DNA of 64,000 nt from Nocardioides lianchengensis (lineage in GTDB: Bacteria > Actinomycetota > Actinomycetes > Propionibacteriales > Nocardioidaceae): NCBI RefSeq assembly GCF_900101465.1, contig NZ_FMZM01000006.1, positions 217,315 to 281,314 of the forward strand, given 5' to 3'. The translations under genes and the position numbers were made by a program. This document shows positions 8,407 to 16,041 of this stretch, piece after piece. The stretch's first letter is position 1, and each line of letters starts with the position of its first letter. The notes beneath the pieces were generated by a model, which saw only the letters and a list, made by a program, of their open reading frames with translations, made no database searches and was not told the DNA's origin.

Positions 8407-9084
8407 TCAGCCGACGCGGACCCGGGGACCGTAGGGACCGTCGATACTCGTCGAGGGGGTGGCGCCCCGAGGCTCCCAGCGGTCCGAGCGCAGGGTCTCG
8501 TTCTCGTCGCCACCGAAGGCGTACGACGACACGCCTGCCCGCACCCATCGCGGGTCGCGCAGACATCGACGCGAGACGACGACCACGACCCGGTCGCGGG
8601 CGTGGTCGATGCGCCCACGCAGCCCGCGGCAGCTCGCGTCAGGACCGGCGATGGCGAAGGTCCCGCACGGATTGTCCTCCGTCGGTTCGACGTCGATCGC
8701 GTCGTAGTCCGGCAACGTCATCAGGGCGACGCGTGTCGCCGAGCTGCCGGCGAACCGGGAGACCTCGATCTCGACGTCGCGCCTCTGGGTCCGCAGGTAG
8801 ACGGTGGTCGAGCGGGCATCGCGTGGGGCGACGTCGCGGAACCGAACCGTCACCCGGACCTGACTGCGGGAGTGCCGGACGCCCACCCGGGTGATGTCCT
8901 GGGTCCGATCCGCCGGGTCCACCCGATCGGTCCAGGTGCCGCACGGCTCGGGCTCGGAGGCGTAGGTGGTGACCACGACGTCGCGCGAGGCGTCTCGGTC
9001 CGACCACGTCGCGCCGAGGGCGGGGAGGGGCAGCAGGGTCGGCGCGCTGAGGACGCCCACCAACAGGAGAAGACGACGGAGCAC
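8407..9084 (-). CDS. Secreted hypothetical protein, about 225 aa
   Basis: GTG 9084 gives a clean signal peptide (VLRRLLLLVGVLSAP, cleavage likely after ALGA) and has GGAGA about eight bases upstream. An ATG at 9135 would add 17 residues ahead of the signal. The mature part is about 200 residues, mainly beta-strand (SQVRVTVRFRDV, STTVYLRTQRRDVEIEV), with four cysteines that could form two disulfides. No catalytic motif was recognised. The divergent nitroreductase starts 67 bases away. Confidence 0.7.
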   Translation of the reverse strand: MLRRLLLLVGVLSAPTLLPLPALGATWSDRDASRDVVVTTYASEPEPCGTWTDRVDPADRTQDITRVGVRHSRSQVRVTVRFRDVAPRDARSTTVYLRTQRRDVEIEVSRFAGSSATRVALMTLPDYDAIDVEPTEDNPCGTFAIAGPDASCRGLRGRIDHARDRVVVVVSRRCLRDPRWVRAGVSSYAFGGDENETLRSDRWEPRGATPSTSIDGPYGPRVRVG

Positions 9085-9151
9085 CGAACGATTCTCCGGG
9101 TCCGGGCGGGACGGCGCAGGCCTTCGCCGAAACACGTGACACTCTCGTCAC

Positions 9152-9814
9152 ATGGACCTGTACGACGTCATGCGCACCACGCCGGCCGTCCGCGAGTTCA
9201 CCGGCGACCCGCTGCCCGACGAGGTGCTTCACCGGATCCTCGACCAGGCCCGGTTCGCGCCGAGCGGCGGGAACCGGCAGGGGACGCGGGTGGTCGTCGT
9301 GCGCGACTACGCCACGCGGGAGCGGCTGGCCGAGCTCAACGAGCCGGCGGTCCGCCGCTACGTCGCGCAGGCGAAGGCCGGCCAGAGCCCGTGGAACCCG
9401 CTGGAGGAGCCGACGCCCAGCGCCGCGGAGATCGCGGCGACCGACGTGCCGGCGGCGTTCACCGAGCCGCTGCGCACCGCCGGTGCCGTGCTCGTGTTCC
9501 TGGTCGATCTCGGCGTCGTCGCGGCCACGGACCAGGACCTCGACCGGGTCGGCCTCGTCGCCGGTGGCTCGGTCTACCCCCTGGTCTGGAACGTGCTGCT
9601 CGCCGCCCGCGCCGAGGGGTACGGCGGCACCATCACCACCATGGCGGTCGCCGAGGAGCCGGCCGTGCTGGCGCTGCTCGGAGCGCCGGACCGCTACGCG
9701 CTCGCCGCCGTCGTCCCGCTCGGACGGCCGGTGAAGCAGCTGACCCGGCTGAAGCGGCAGGAGGTCGCCGACTTCGTCACGCTCGAGACGTTCGACGGCG
9801 AGCCGCTCACCTAG
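9152..9814 (+). CDS. Nitroreductase family protein
   Basis: A 220-residue FMN-dependent oxidoreductase of the nitroreductase fold. The N-terminal MRTTPAVREFTGDPLPDEVL leads into RFAPSGGNRQGTRVVVV, the usual FMN phosphate-binding region. LVAGGSVYPLVWNVLLAARAEG and GYGGTITTM follow, typical of the dimer-interface FMN pocket. Family members reduce quinones, nitroaromatics or iodotyrosine with NAD(P)H; the substrate here is unknown. The stop codon lies inside the left arm of a perfect hairpin shared with the convergent hydrolase. Confidence 0.9.
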   Translation: MDLYDVMRTTPAVREFTGDPLPDEVLHRILDQARFAPSGGNRQGTRVVVVRDYATRERLAELNEPAVRRYVAQAKAGQSPWNPLEEPTPSAAEIAATDVPAAFTEPLRTAGAVLVFLVDLGVVAATDQDLDRVGLVAGGSVYPLVWNVLLAARAEGYGGTITTMAVAEEPAVLALLGAPDRYALAAVVPLGRPVKQLTRLKRQEVADFVTLETFDGEPLT

Positions 9815-9862
9815 ATGACCAAGTCCCAGGGCTCGCACGCTCCGCGGGACTTGGTCATCTAG
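9811..9862. terminator. Perfect 17-bp hairpin containing both convergent stop codons
   Basis: Arms 9811-9827 and 9846-9862 (CTAGATGACCAAGTCCC and its exact complement) surround an 18-base loop. The TAG of the nitroreductase (9812-9814) and the TAG of the alpha/beta hydrolase (9861-9859) are both inside the stem, symmetrically placed. A bidirectional terminator is the obvious role. Confidence 0.8.
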
Positions 9863-10803
9863 TCGACGTAGGCGCAGTGCCAGCGCGCGATCTCGTCGTA
9901 CGCCTGCGCGCGGGGGCCGGGGAGGGAGAGGACGACGTCGTGGCGGGCGCCCTCGATGGCGGCGTAGGTGACGTGCGGGCCGACGGCGGTGGACCAGCGC
10001 CGGATCTGCTTCACGTCGAGGACGATGTCGAAGCCGTGCACCTCCGGACCCATCTCGACGGGGCTGGCGGAGGCGCCGGAGGAGAGCACCAGCACCGGGC
10101 AGGGTACGGCGAGCCCGCGCTGCAGCCGGGCGTGCCCGATCCGGATCGCCCGCAGCCAGCCGGTGGTGACCGCGAACGACTCCAGCGGCTTCCAGGTCAG
10201 GTCGAAGTCCCATTCGCCGTCGTGATCGCGGTGCAGGCTGCGGCCGTAGAGGCCGCTGACCTTGCGCGGGATCTCGCGCAGCGGCTGGCGCGCCCCGAGC
10301 TGCTTGACCACGGCGGTGCCGACGGTGCGCATCAGCAGCCCGGCCTGGAAATCGAGCCAGGGCGAGTTGAGGACCATCCCGGCGAGCCCGTCGGGCCGGC
10401 GGGCGTCGGCCCACAGCGACACGGTCAGTCCGCCGGTCGAGTGCGCGGAGATCACGACGTGATCGTGCCCGTCCCGGCCGGTGACGACCTCCCACGCCGC
10501 GTCGAGGTCCTCGGTGTACTCGTCGAGGTCGGCGACGTACGTCGGGGTCTGGTGCGGCCGGATCGAGCGGCCGTACTTGCGCAGGTCGAGGGCGTAGAAG
10601 TCGTAACCGCGCAACGTCCACCACTCGGCGTACGCGGTGTGGAAGAAGTAGTCGGCGAAGCCGTGCACGTGCAGCACGGCCCGCCCGGTCGGGGCGTCGG
10701 CGGGACGGTGCACCAGGGTGGCGACCACCTCGCCCTCGTCGTCGGGCGCGAGCGCGAGGGTCTCGACGACGTAGGGCTCGCCGAGGATGTCGGTCTCGGT
10801 CAT
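9859..10803 (-). CDS. Alpha/beta hydrolase (serine aminopeptidase / monoacylglycerol lipase-like)
   Basis: A 314-residue alpha/beta-hydrolase. HVHGFADYFFH is the oxyanion region and ISAHSTGGLT carries the nucleophile, in the form SAHSTGG rather than GxSxG (Ala replaces the first Gly). The C-terminal EGARHDVVLS supplies the catalytic His. The HGF...YAEWW...YDFYALDLRKYGRS pattern resembles lysophospholipase/monoglyceride-lipase relatives. ATG 10803 overlaps the phosphodiesterase stop as ATGA, making this the last gene of the string that starts with the SDR at 13077. Next to a glycerophosphodiester phosphodiesterase, a role in lipid breakdown is plausible. Confidence 0.85.
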   Translation of the reverse strand: MTETDILGEPYVVETLALAPDDEGEVVATLVHRPADAPTGRAVLHVHGFADYFFHTAYAEWWTLRGYDFYALDLRKYGRSIRPHQTPTYVADLDEYTEDLDAAWEVVTGRDGHDHVVISAHSTGGLTVSLWADARRPDGLAGMVLNSPWLDFQAGLLMRTVGTAVVKQLGARQPLREIPRKVSGLYGRSLHRDHDGEWDFDLTWKPLESFAVTTGWLRAIRIGHARLQRGLAVPCPVLVLSSGASASPVEMGPEVHGFDIVLDVKQIRRWSTAVGPHVTYAAIEGARHDVVLSLPGPRAQAYDEIARWHCAYVD

Positions 10804-11582
10804 GCGCGCAGTCTGGCAGCCCGCCGGTCCCGGACCTCGAGCGCCAGGTCGGGGTGGTTGGTGGTGACCAGCCAGGCGCGGCCCGGCTTGAGCCAGTAGT
10901 GCAGCGACTTCTCGGTATCGATCGTCCACACCAGCAGCGGCAGGCCGCGGCGGCGGGCGAAGCGGGCGACGCCGTAGCGGGCGAGGGTGTGGTTGGCGAC
11001 CATCACGTTGGCGAGCGACGCGCGGTAGCGCAGCCGCGGGAAGAGCTCCGACAGCCGGATGCGCACGGCGGCCCGCAGCGGGAGGCCGCGCACGCGCCGA
11101 CCGAGCGAGAGGCCGGCCAGCACCGGCAGCCCCTCGGCGTCGGACCACTCGCGGACGGCCCGCACGGACCGGTCGTCGAGCGTGGTGACCACGATGTTCT
11201 CGGCACCCATCACCTCGACGGCCCGGGCGACCGCGGCGATCTCGTGGGCGCCGCCGGGGGAGGAGAACTTCAGGTCGATGTGCGCCCGGGCCCGGCCGGC
11301 GAGGATCTGCAGCACCTCGTCGTAGCGCAGCACGTGGGGCCGGGTCGCCTGGAACTGCGCCAGCGTCGACTCGCGCACCCAGCGCTTGCGCCCGTCGACC
11401 TGGATCCAGTCGTCGTGGTGGAGCAGCAGCTCGCCGTCGCTGCTGCGGTGCACGTCGAACTCGACGTAGTCGACGCCGAGGCCGAGCGCCCGGTCGAGCG
11501 CCTCGCGGGTGTTCTCCAGATCCTTGTCGCCGCCGGCGCCGCACCGGTGGGCGCTGAGCAGGACCGGGTCGCGCGGCCTCAC
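10800..11582 (-). CDS. Glycerophosphodiester phosphodiesterase family protein
   Basis: A 260-residue TIM-barrel enzyme that hydrolyses glycerophosphodiesters, for example glycerophosphocholine or -ethanolamine, to glycerol phosphate plus the alcohol. Visible motifs are LLSAHRCG (a GDPD motif I variant with the first catalytic His), ENTREAL, VDYVEFDVHRSSDGELLLHH (metal-binding E and D, second catalytic His), HIDLKF and PLLVWTIDT. No signal peptide is present, so it is cytoplasmic. GTG 11582 was chosen because it overlaps the preceding stop as GTGA and begins just before the barrel. Its place in the gamma-glutamyl gene string suggests it could release an amino-alcohol head group. Confidence 0.88.
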   Translation of the reverse strand: MRPRDPVLLSAHRCGAGGDKDLENTREALDRALGLGVDYVEFDVHRSSDGELLLHHDDWIQVDGRKRWVRESTLAQFQATRPHVLRYDEVLQILAGRARAHIDLKFSSPGGAHEIAAVARAVEVMGAENIVVTTLDDRSVRAVREWSDAEGLPVLAGLSLGRRVRGLPLRAAVRIRLSELFPRLRYRASLANVMVANHTLARYGVARFARRRGLPLLVWTIDTEKSLHYWLKPGRAWLVTTNHPDLALEVRDRRAARLRA

Positions 11583-12298
11583 TGCACGTCCCGCCCGAAC
11601 GCGTACGACGCCGCCTCCCGGACCAGGCCGGCGAGCAGCCCGACGTCGGCAGCGGTCTCGGGGTGCCACTGGACGGCCACGCGGAACCGGGCCTGGGGAT
11701 CCTCCATGGCCTCCAGCGTGCCATCAGCGGCGTGCGCGGCCGGCACGTACCCCGGGTGTGTCCGCACCGACTGGTGATGGTGGCAGCTGACGACCAGCTC
11801 GGAGCCGACCAGTCCGGCGACCCGGGTGCCCGCCACCGTCGCGACGGTGATGTCACCGAAGACGTCTCCGCCGGGACTGTGCCGCTCGTCGCCGACCAGG
11901 TCGGGCGTGTGCTGGTCGAGCTGCCCGCCGGCGTGCACGGCCATCAGCTGCATCCCGCGGCAGACGCCCAGGACGGGCAGGCCGCGGAGCTCGGCGGCGT
12001 CGAGGAGCGCCAGCTCCCACGCGTCGCGATCGGCCCGCCAGGCGGCGGTCCGGGGGTGCGGGGGCGCGTCGTAGCGTCCCGGGTCGACGTCGGCCCCGCC
12101 GCTGATCACCAGCCCGTCGAGCCGGACCACGACCGCCTCGGCCGAGGCCGGCCCCTGTGGCGGCAGCAGCACCGGGACGCCGCCGGTGGCCTCCACCGCC
12201 TCGGCGTACTGCGTCGGCAGCAGGTCGGCGCGCTGCCGCCAGACCCCCCAGGCCGCGTCCTCGCGGTAGGTGGACAGGCCGATGACCGGGACCGACAT
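11579..12298 (-). CDS. Class I glutamine amidotransferase-like gamma-glutamyl hydrolase (PuuD family)
   Basis: A 239-residue peptidase-C26 domain without a synthetase partner. The nucleophile is C113 in LGVCRGMQ, with H212 and E214 in VQWHPE completing the triad. LVISGGADVDP supplies the oxyanion region. PuuD relatives cleave gamma-glutamyl bonds, such as gamma-glutamyl-GABA to glutamate and GABA. The ATG overlaps the SDR stop (TGATG) and its own stop overlaps the next GTG, so it is translated as part of the string with the SDR. The nearby GS-like ligase and aldehyde dehydrogenase suggest it removes the glutamyl group at the end of the pathway. Confidence 0.9.
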   Translation of the reverse strand: MSVPVIGLSTYREDAAWGVWRQRADLLPTQYAEAVEATGGVPVLLPPQGPASAEAVVVRLDGLVISGGADVDPGRYDAPPHPRTAAWRADRDAWELALLDAAELRGLPVLGVCRGMQLMAVHAGGQLDQHTPDLVGDERHSPGGDVFGDITVATVAGTRVAGLVGSELVVSCHHHQSVRTHPGYVPAAHAADGTLEAMEDPQARFRVAVQWHPETAADVGLLAGLVREAASYAFGRDVQ

Positions 12299-13077
12299 CA
12301 GAGGGGGGTGACGTAGGCCCCGGAGATGCCGCCGTCGACCAGGAACGTGCTGGCGGTCATGAACGAGGAGTCGTCGGAGGCGAGGAAGAGGACGGCGGCC
12401 GCCATCTCCGACGGCTCGCCGAAGCGACCCATCGGGACGTGCACCAGGCGGCGGGCGGCCCGCTCGGCGTCCTTGGCGAACAGCTCCTGCAGCAGGGGCG
12501 TGTTTACCGGGCCCGGGCAGAGCGCGTTGACCCGCACGCCCTGCCGCGCGAACTGCACGCCGAGCTCGCGGGTCATCGACAGCACCCCGCCCTTGGACGC
12601 GGAGTAGGAGATCTGGGACGTCGCCGCCCCCATCACCGCGACGAAGGACGCGGTGTTGATGATCGACCCCCGGCCCTGCTCGAGCATGTGGGGGAGGGCG
12701 GCCTTGCAGCACAGGTAGACCGAGGTCAGGTTGACCTCCTGCACCTTGCGCCACGCGTCCAGGTCGGTGTCGAGGATCGAGTCGTCCTCGGGCGGGCTGA
12801 TGCCGGCGTTGTTGAACGCGATGTCGACCGAGCCGTAGGTGTCCTTCGCGGTCTGGAAGAGCGCGTCGACCTGGTCCTTGTCGGTGACGTCGACGTGGAC
12901 GTAGGTCGCGAACTCGGGCCCGCCGAGCTGACCGACGATCTCGTGCCCGCGCTGGTCGTCGATGTCGCCGATGACGACCTTGGCGCCCTCTTCGACGAAG
13001 CGTTCGACGGTCGCCAGGCCGATGCCCGAGCAGCCGCCGGTGATGACCGCGACCCGGTCCTGGATCCTGCCTGCCAT
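12298..13077 (-). CDS. Short-chain dehydrogenase/reductase
   Basis: A 259-residue classical SDR. TGGCSGIG at 13-20 binds the cofactor, D38 at the end of the second strand favours NAD over NADP, NNAG is at 89-92, and S144, Y158 and K162 (YSASK) form the active site. Best read as an alcohol dehydrogenase or oxoacyl reductase; the exact substrate is not visible. It is the first gene of a four-gene overlapping string and lies downstream of the GS/ALDH pair across the 48-bp repeat array. In the proposed pathway it would oxidise the hydroxyl of a gamma-glutamyl amino alcohol. Confidence 0.9.
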   Translation of the reverse strand: MAGRIQDRVAVITGGCSGIGLATVERFVEEGAKVVIGDIDDQRGHEIVGQLGGPEFATYVHVDVTDKDQVDALFQTAKDTYGSVDIAFNNAGISPPEDDSILDTDLDAWRKVQEVNLTSVYLCCKAALPHMLEQGRGSIINTASFVAVMGAATSQISYSASKGGVLSMTRELGVQFARQGVRVNALCPGPVNTPLLQELFAKDAERAARRLVHVPMGRFGEPSEMAAAVLFLASDDSSFMTASTFLVDGGISGAYVTPL

Positions 13078-13090
13078 TTCTCTCCGTTCG

Positions 13091-13282
13091 GTGGTCGAGT
13101 AGCCCCGTGAGGTACGAGCGGGGCGTCTCAGGTTTTCGGTGGTCGAGTAGCCCCGTGAGGAACGAGCGGGGCGTCTCGGGTTTTCGGTGGTCGAGTAGCC
13201 CCGTGAGGAACGAGCGGGGCGTCTCGGGTTTTCGGTGGTCGAGTAGCCCCGTGAGGAACGAGCGGGGCGTATCGAGACCTAG
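13091..13282. repeat. Tandem array of four 48-bp REP-like units
   Basis: Units start at 13091, 13139, 13187 and 13235, each opening GTGGTCGAGTAGCCCCGTGA. Units 2-4 are almost identical; unit 1 has T for A in GAGGWACGAG and CAGG for CGGG. Each unit can form a hairpin with stem GCCCCG/CGGGGC. The last unit ends TATCGAGACC, which runs into the TAG of the aldehyde dehydrogenase (13279-13281). Related units occur at 23421-23585, 29371-29405 and 34168-34255. The array fills the 201-base gap between the SDR and the dehydrogenase; nothing else is seen there. Confidence 0.9.
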
Positions 13283-14640
13283 TGACTGATGAAGACGTTC
13301 TTCTCCTCGGTGAACGACATCGGCGCGTCGGGTCCGAGCTCCCGGCCGAGACCGGACTGCTTGTAGCCGCCGAACGGCGTCCAGTAGCGCACCGCGGAGT
13401 GGCTGTTGACCGAGAGGTTGCCGGCCTCGACGGCGCGGGCCACGCGCAGCCCGCGGCCGAGGTCGTCGGTGAAGATCGAGCCGGACAGACCGTAGTCGCT
13501 CGCGTTCGCGAGCTCGACGGCGTGCCCCTCGTCGTCGAAGGGCATCACCGCGACCACGGGCCCGAAGACCTCCTCGCGCCAGATCCGGGCGCCGGGGTCG
13601 TCGACGGTCACGACGCTCGGCGGCACCCAGAAGCCGTCGCCGCCCGGGGTGGTCCCGGCGAACGCGACCTCGGCCTCGTCGAGGTAGGAGCGGACCCGGG
13701 CCTGCTGGCCGGCCGAGATCAGCGGTCCCATCTCCGCGCCCTCGTCGGTCTCCGGCACTGCTACCCGGAACCCCTCGACCGCGGGCTGCAGGTGGGTCAG
13801 GAACTCGTCGTACGCCGAGCGCTCGACGAGGATCCGCGAGCGGGCGCAGCAGTCCTGGCCCGCGTTGTCGAAGACGGCGTACGGCGCGGTCGCGGCGGCC
13901 GTGGCCAGGTCGGTGTCGGCGAACACGATGTTGGCCGACTTCCCGCCCAGCTCGAGGGTCACCCGCTTCACCTGCTCGGCGCAGCCCGCCATGATCCGCT
14001 TGCCGACCGCGGTGGACCCCGTGAAGGTGACCTTGCGGACCAGCGGGTGCGTCACGAAGCGCTCCCCGACGACCGGGCCGGCTCCCGGCAGCACGGTCAG
14101 CACGTGCTCGGGCAGGCCGGCCTCGAGGGCCAGCTCGCCCAGCCGGATCGCGGTGAGCGGCGTCAGCTCGGCGGGCTTCAGGACGACGGTGTTGCCGGCG
14201 GCGAGGGCGGGCGCGAAGCCCCAGGCCGCGACCGGCATCGGGAAGTTCCAGGGCACGATGATGCCGACGACGCCCAGCGGCTCGTGGAAGGTCACGTCGG
14301 TGCCGCCCGGCACCGGGATCTGCCGGCCGAACATCCGCTCCGGCGCCCCGGCGTAGTAGTTCAGGCAGTCGCGGACGTTGCCGGCCTCCCAGCGGGCGTT
14401 GCCCCAGGTGTGGCCGGCGTTGCGGACCTCCAGGCCGGCCAGCTCCTCGACGTGGGCGTCGACGACGGCGGCGAAGGAGCGCAGCAGCCGGGCGCGCTCG
14501 CCGGGTGCGACGGCGCGCCAGGACGCGAACGCCTCGTGGGCGGCTGCGATGGCGGCGTCGGCCTCCCCGAGCGAGGCCAGCGGGACGTCCTGGATCGGGA
14601 CGGCGGTGGCCGGGTTGACGAGGGTGAACAGGTCGGACAT
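13279..14640 (-). CDS. NAD(P)-dependent aldehyde dehydrogenase
   Basis: A 453-residue ALDH-superfamily enzyme oxidising an aldehyde to the acid. PWNFPMPV at 130-137 and KPAELTP are cofactor motifs, FTGSTAVGK is the glycine motif, the general base is E230 in LELGGKS, and the nucleophile is C264 in GQDCCARSR. The C terminus ends in the usual GGYKQSGLGRELG region. Closest in type to gamma-aminobutyraldehyde/betaine-aldehyde or PuuC-like enzymes. It starts 8 bases after the stop of the glutamine-synthetase-like gene, so the two are cotranscribed. Its stop is embedded in the last unit of the 48-bp repeat. Confidence 0.93.
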   Translation of the reverse strand: MSDLFTLVNPATAVPIQDVPLASLGEADAAIAAAHEAFASWRAVAPGERARLLRSFAAVVDAHVEELAGLEVRNAGHTWGNARWEAGNVRDCLNYYAGAPERMFGRQIPVPGGTDVTFHEPLGVVGIIVPWNFPMPVAAWGFAPALAAGNTVVLKPAELTPLTAIRLGELALEAGLPEHVLTVLPGAGPVVGERFVTHPLVRKVTFTGSTAVGKRIMAGCAEQVKRVTLELGGKSANIVFADTDLATAAATAPYAVFDNAGQDCCARSRILVERSAYDEFLTHLQPAVEGFRVAVPETDEGAEMGPLISAGQQARVRSYLDEAEVAFAGTTPGGDGFWVPPSVVTVDDPGARIWREEVFGPVVAVMPFDDEGHAVELANASDYGLSGSIFTDDLGRGLRVARAVEAGNLSVNSHSAVRYWTPFGGYKQSGLGRELGPDAPMSFTEEKNVFISH

Positions 14641-14648
14641 GCCCGAGC

Positions 14649-16010
14649 TCACAGCCTTTCGAAGCCGCGACGCAGCTCCCAGTCGGTGACGGCGGCCTGG
14701 TACGCGGCGATCTCCACGTCGGCCATGTTGGTGTAGTGGTCGACCACGGCGTCGCCCAGGGCGGCCCGGGCCACCGCGGAGGTCGTGAACGCCTCCCGGG
14801 CCGCGGACAGGGTGGCGGGCACCTTCGGCCGGCCCGAGGTGTAGGCGTTGCCGACCAGCTCGGGCTCCAGCTCCAGGCCCTGCTCGATGCCGTGCAGCCC
14901 GCCCGCGAGCATCGCGGCCAGCGCGAGGTAGGGGTTGGCGTCGGCCCCGGGCACCCGGTTCTCCATCCGCGCGCCCGCGCCGTGCCCGACCAGGCGTACG
15001 GCGCAGGTGCGGTTGTCGAGGCCCCAGGCGATCGTGGTCGGCGCGAACGAGCCGTCGGCGAAGCGCTTGTAGGAGTTCACGTTCGGCGCGAAGAGCAGCG
15101 TGAAGTCGGCGACGGTGGCGAGCACGCCGGCGACGAACCGGTCGTAGAGCGGCGTCCGCTCGCCGTCCTTCCAGAACACCAGCTCGCCGTCGGTGCCGCG
15201 CAGCGAGAGGTGGATGTGGCAGGAGCTGCCCTCGCGCTCGTCGTACTTGGCCATGAAGGTGATCGCCTTGCCCTGCTGGGCGGCGATCTCCTTGGCGGCG
15301 TTCTTGTAGACGACGTGGTTGTCGGCGGTGGTGAGCGCGTCGGCGTAGAGGAAGCCGATCTCGTGCTGGCCGAAGTTGCACTCGCCCTTGGCGCCTTCGA
15401 CGTCGAGGCCGGCGTCGTACATGTGGTTGCGGATAGAGCGCAGCAGCGGCTCGACTCGGGTGGTGCCGAGGATCGAGTAGTCGACGTTGTACTGGTTGAC
15501 CGGCGTCAGGCCGCGGTAGCCCGCGTCGTGGGCGGCCTCGTACGTCGTGTCGAAAGCGATGAACTCGAGCTCCGTGCCGGCCAGCGCGGTCCAGCCCTGC
15601 TCGGCGCAGCGGTCCAGCTGGGTCTGCAGGATGGTGCGGGGCGACTGCGGGACCGGGGAGCCGTCGGTGAGGGCCAGGTCGCACTGCACGAGCGCGGTGC
15701 GGGGCAGGTGGGTCAGCAGGCGGACCGTGCGCTCGTCGAGGACGAACTCCATATCGCCGTACCCCTGCTCCCAGGACGAGATGGCGTAGCCGTCGACGGT
15801 GTTCATGTCGACGTCGACGGCGAGCAGGTAGTTGCAGCCCTCGGTGCCGTGGCCCACGACGTGGTCGACGAAGTAGCGGCCATGCAGGCGCTTGCCCTGG
15901 AGCCGCCCCTGCATGTCGGTGAAGGCGACGATCACGGTGTCGATCTCGCCCGCCCCGATCCGGGCGACCAGGTCGTTCATGCTCAGGTGTCGCTCGTTGC
16001 GCAGGGTCAT
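14649..16010 (-). CDS. Glutamine synthetase family gamma-glutamyl-amine ligase
   Basis: A 453-residue GS-fold protein (beta-grasp then catalytic barrel). ELEFIAFDTTYE, GECNFGQHEIGF, GSSCHIHLSL, VGHGAGARMENRVPGADANP and a C-terminal TDWELRRGFERL identify the PuuA/GlnA3/GlnA4 branch rather than the ammonium-assimilating enzyme. No adenylylation NLYDLP loop is visible. Such ligases use ATP to couple the gamma-carboxyl of glutamate to an amine (putrescine, ethanolamine, methylamine or isopropylamine). ATG 16010 is preceded by a good GAGGAG. It heads the left arm, next to its likely regulator. Confidence 0.9.
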   Translation of the reverse strand: MTLRNERHLSMNDLVARIGAGEIDTVIVAFTDMQGRLQGKRLHGRYFVDHVVGHGTEGCNYLLAVDVDMNTVDGYAISSWEQGYGDMEFVLDERTVRLLTHLPRTALVQCDLALTDGSPVPQSPRTILQTQLDRCAEQGWTALAGTELEFIAFDTTYEAAHDAGYRGLTPVNQYNVDYSILGTTRVEPLLRSIRNHMYDAGLDVEGAKGECNFGQHEIGFLYADALTTADNHVVYKNAAKEIAAQQGKAITFMAKYDEREGSSCHIHLSLRGTDGELVFWKDGERTPLYDRFVAGVLATVADFTLLFAPNVNSYKRFADGSFAPTTIAWGLDNRTCAVRLVGHGAGARMENRVPGADANPYLALAAMLAGGLHGIEQGLELEPELVGNAYTSGRPKVPATLSAAREAFTTSAVARAALGDAVVDHYTNMADVEIAAYQAAVTDWELRRGFERL

Positions 16011-16012
16011 GC

Positions 16013-16038
16013 GGTGCTCCTCATCGGTGCTCCTCATC
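16013..16038 (-). repeat. Duplicated ribosome-binding site upstream of the ligase gene
   Basis: The 13-mer GATGAGGAGCACC (coding strand) occurs twice in direct tandem, just upstream of ATG 16010. Both copies carry GAGGAG; the near copy is correctly spaced for the start. An ATG within the repeat (16037) is in frame but offers no better context. Confidence 0.75.
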
Positions 16039-16041
16039 GGG

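Noticed and set aside
13091..13282. Regular 48-bp repeats that could be taken for a CRISPR array
   Set aside because: The whole unit repeats with no unique spacers and there are no cas genes in the window.
13107..13289. Open frame across the 48-bp array coding a 16-residue repeat peptide
   Set aside because: The frame is open only because 48 is divisible by 3; no ribosome-binding site, and the element is found in non-coding places elsewhere.
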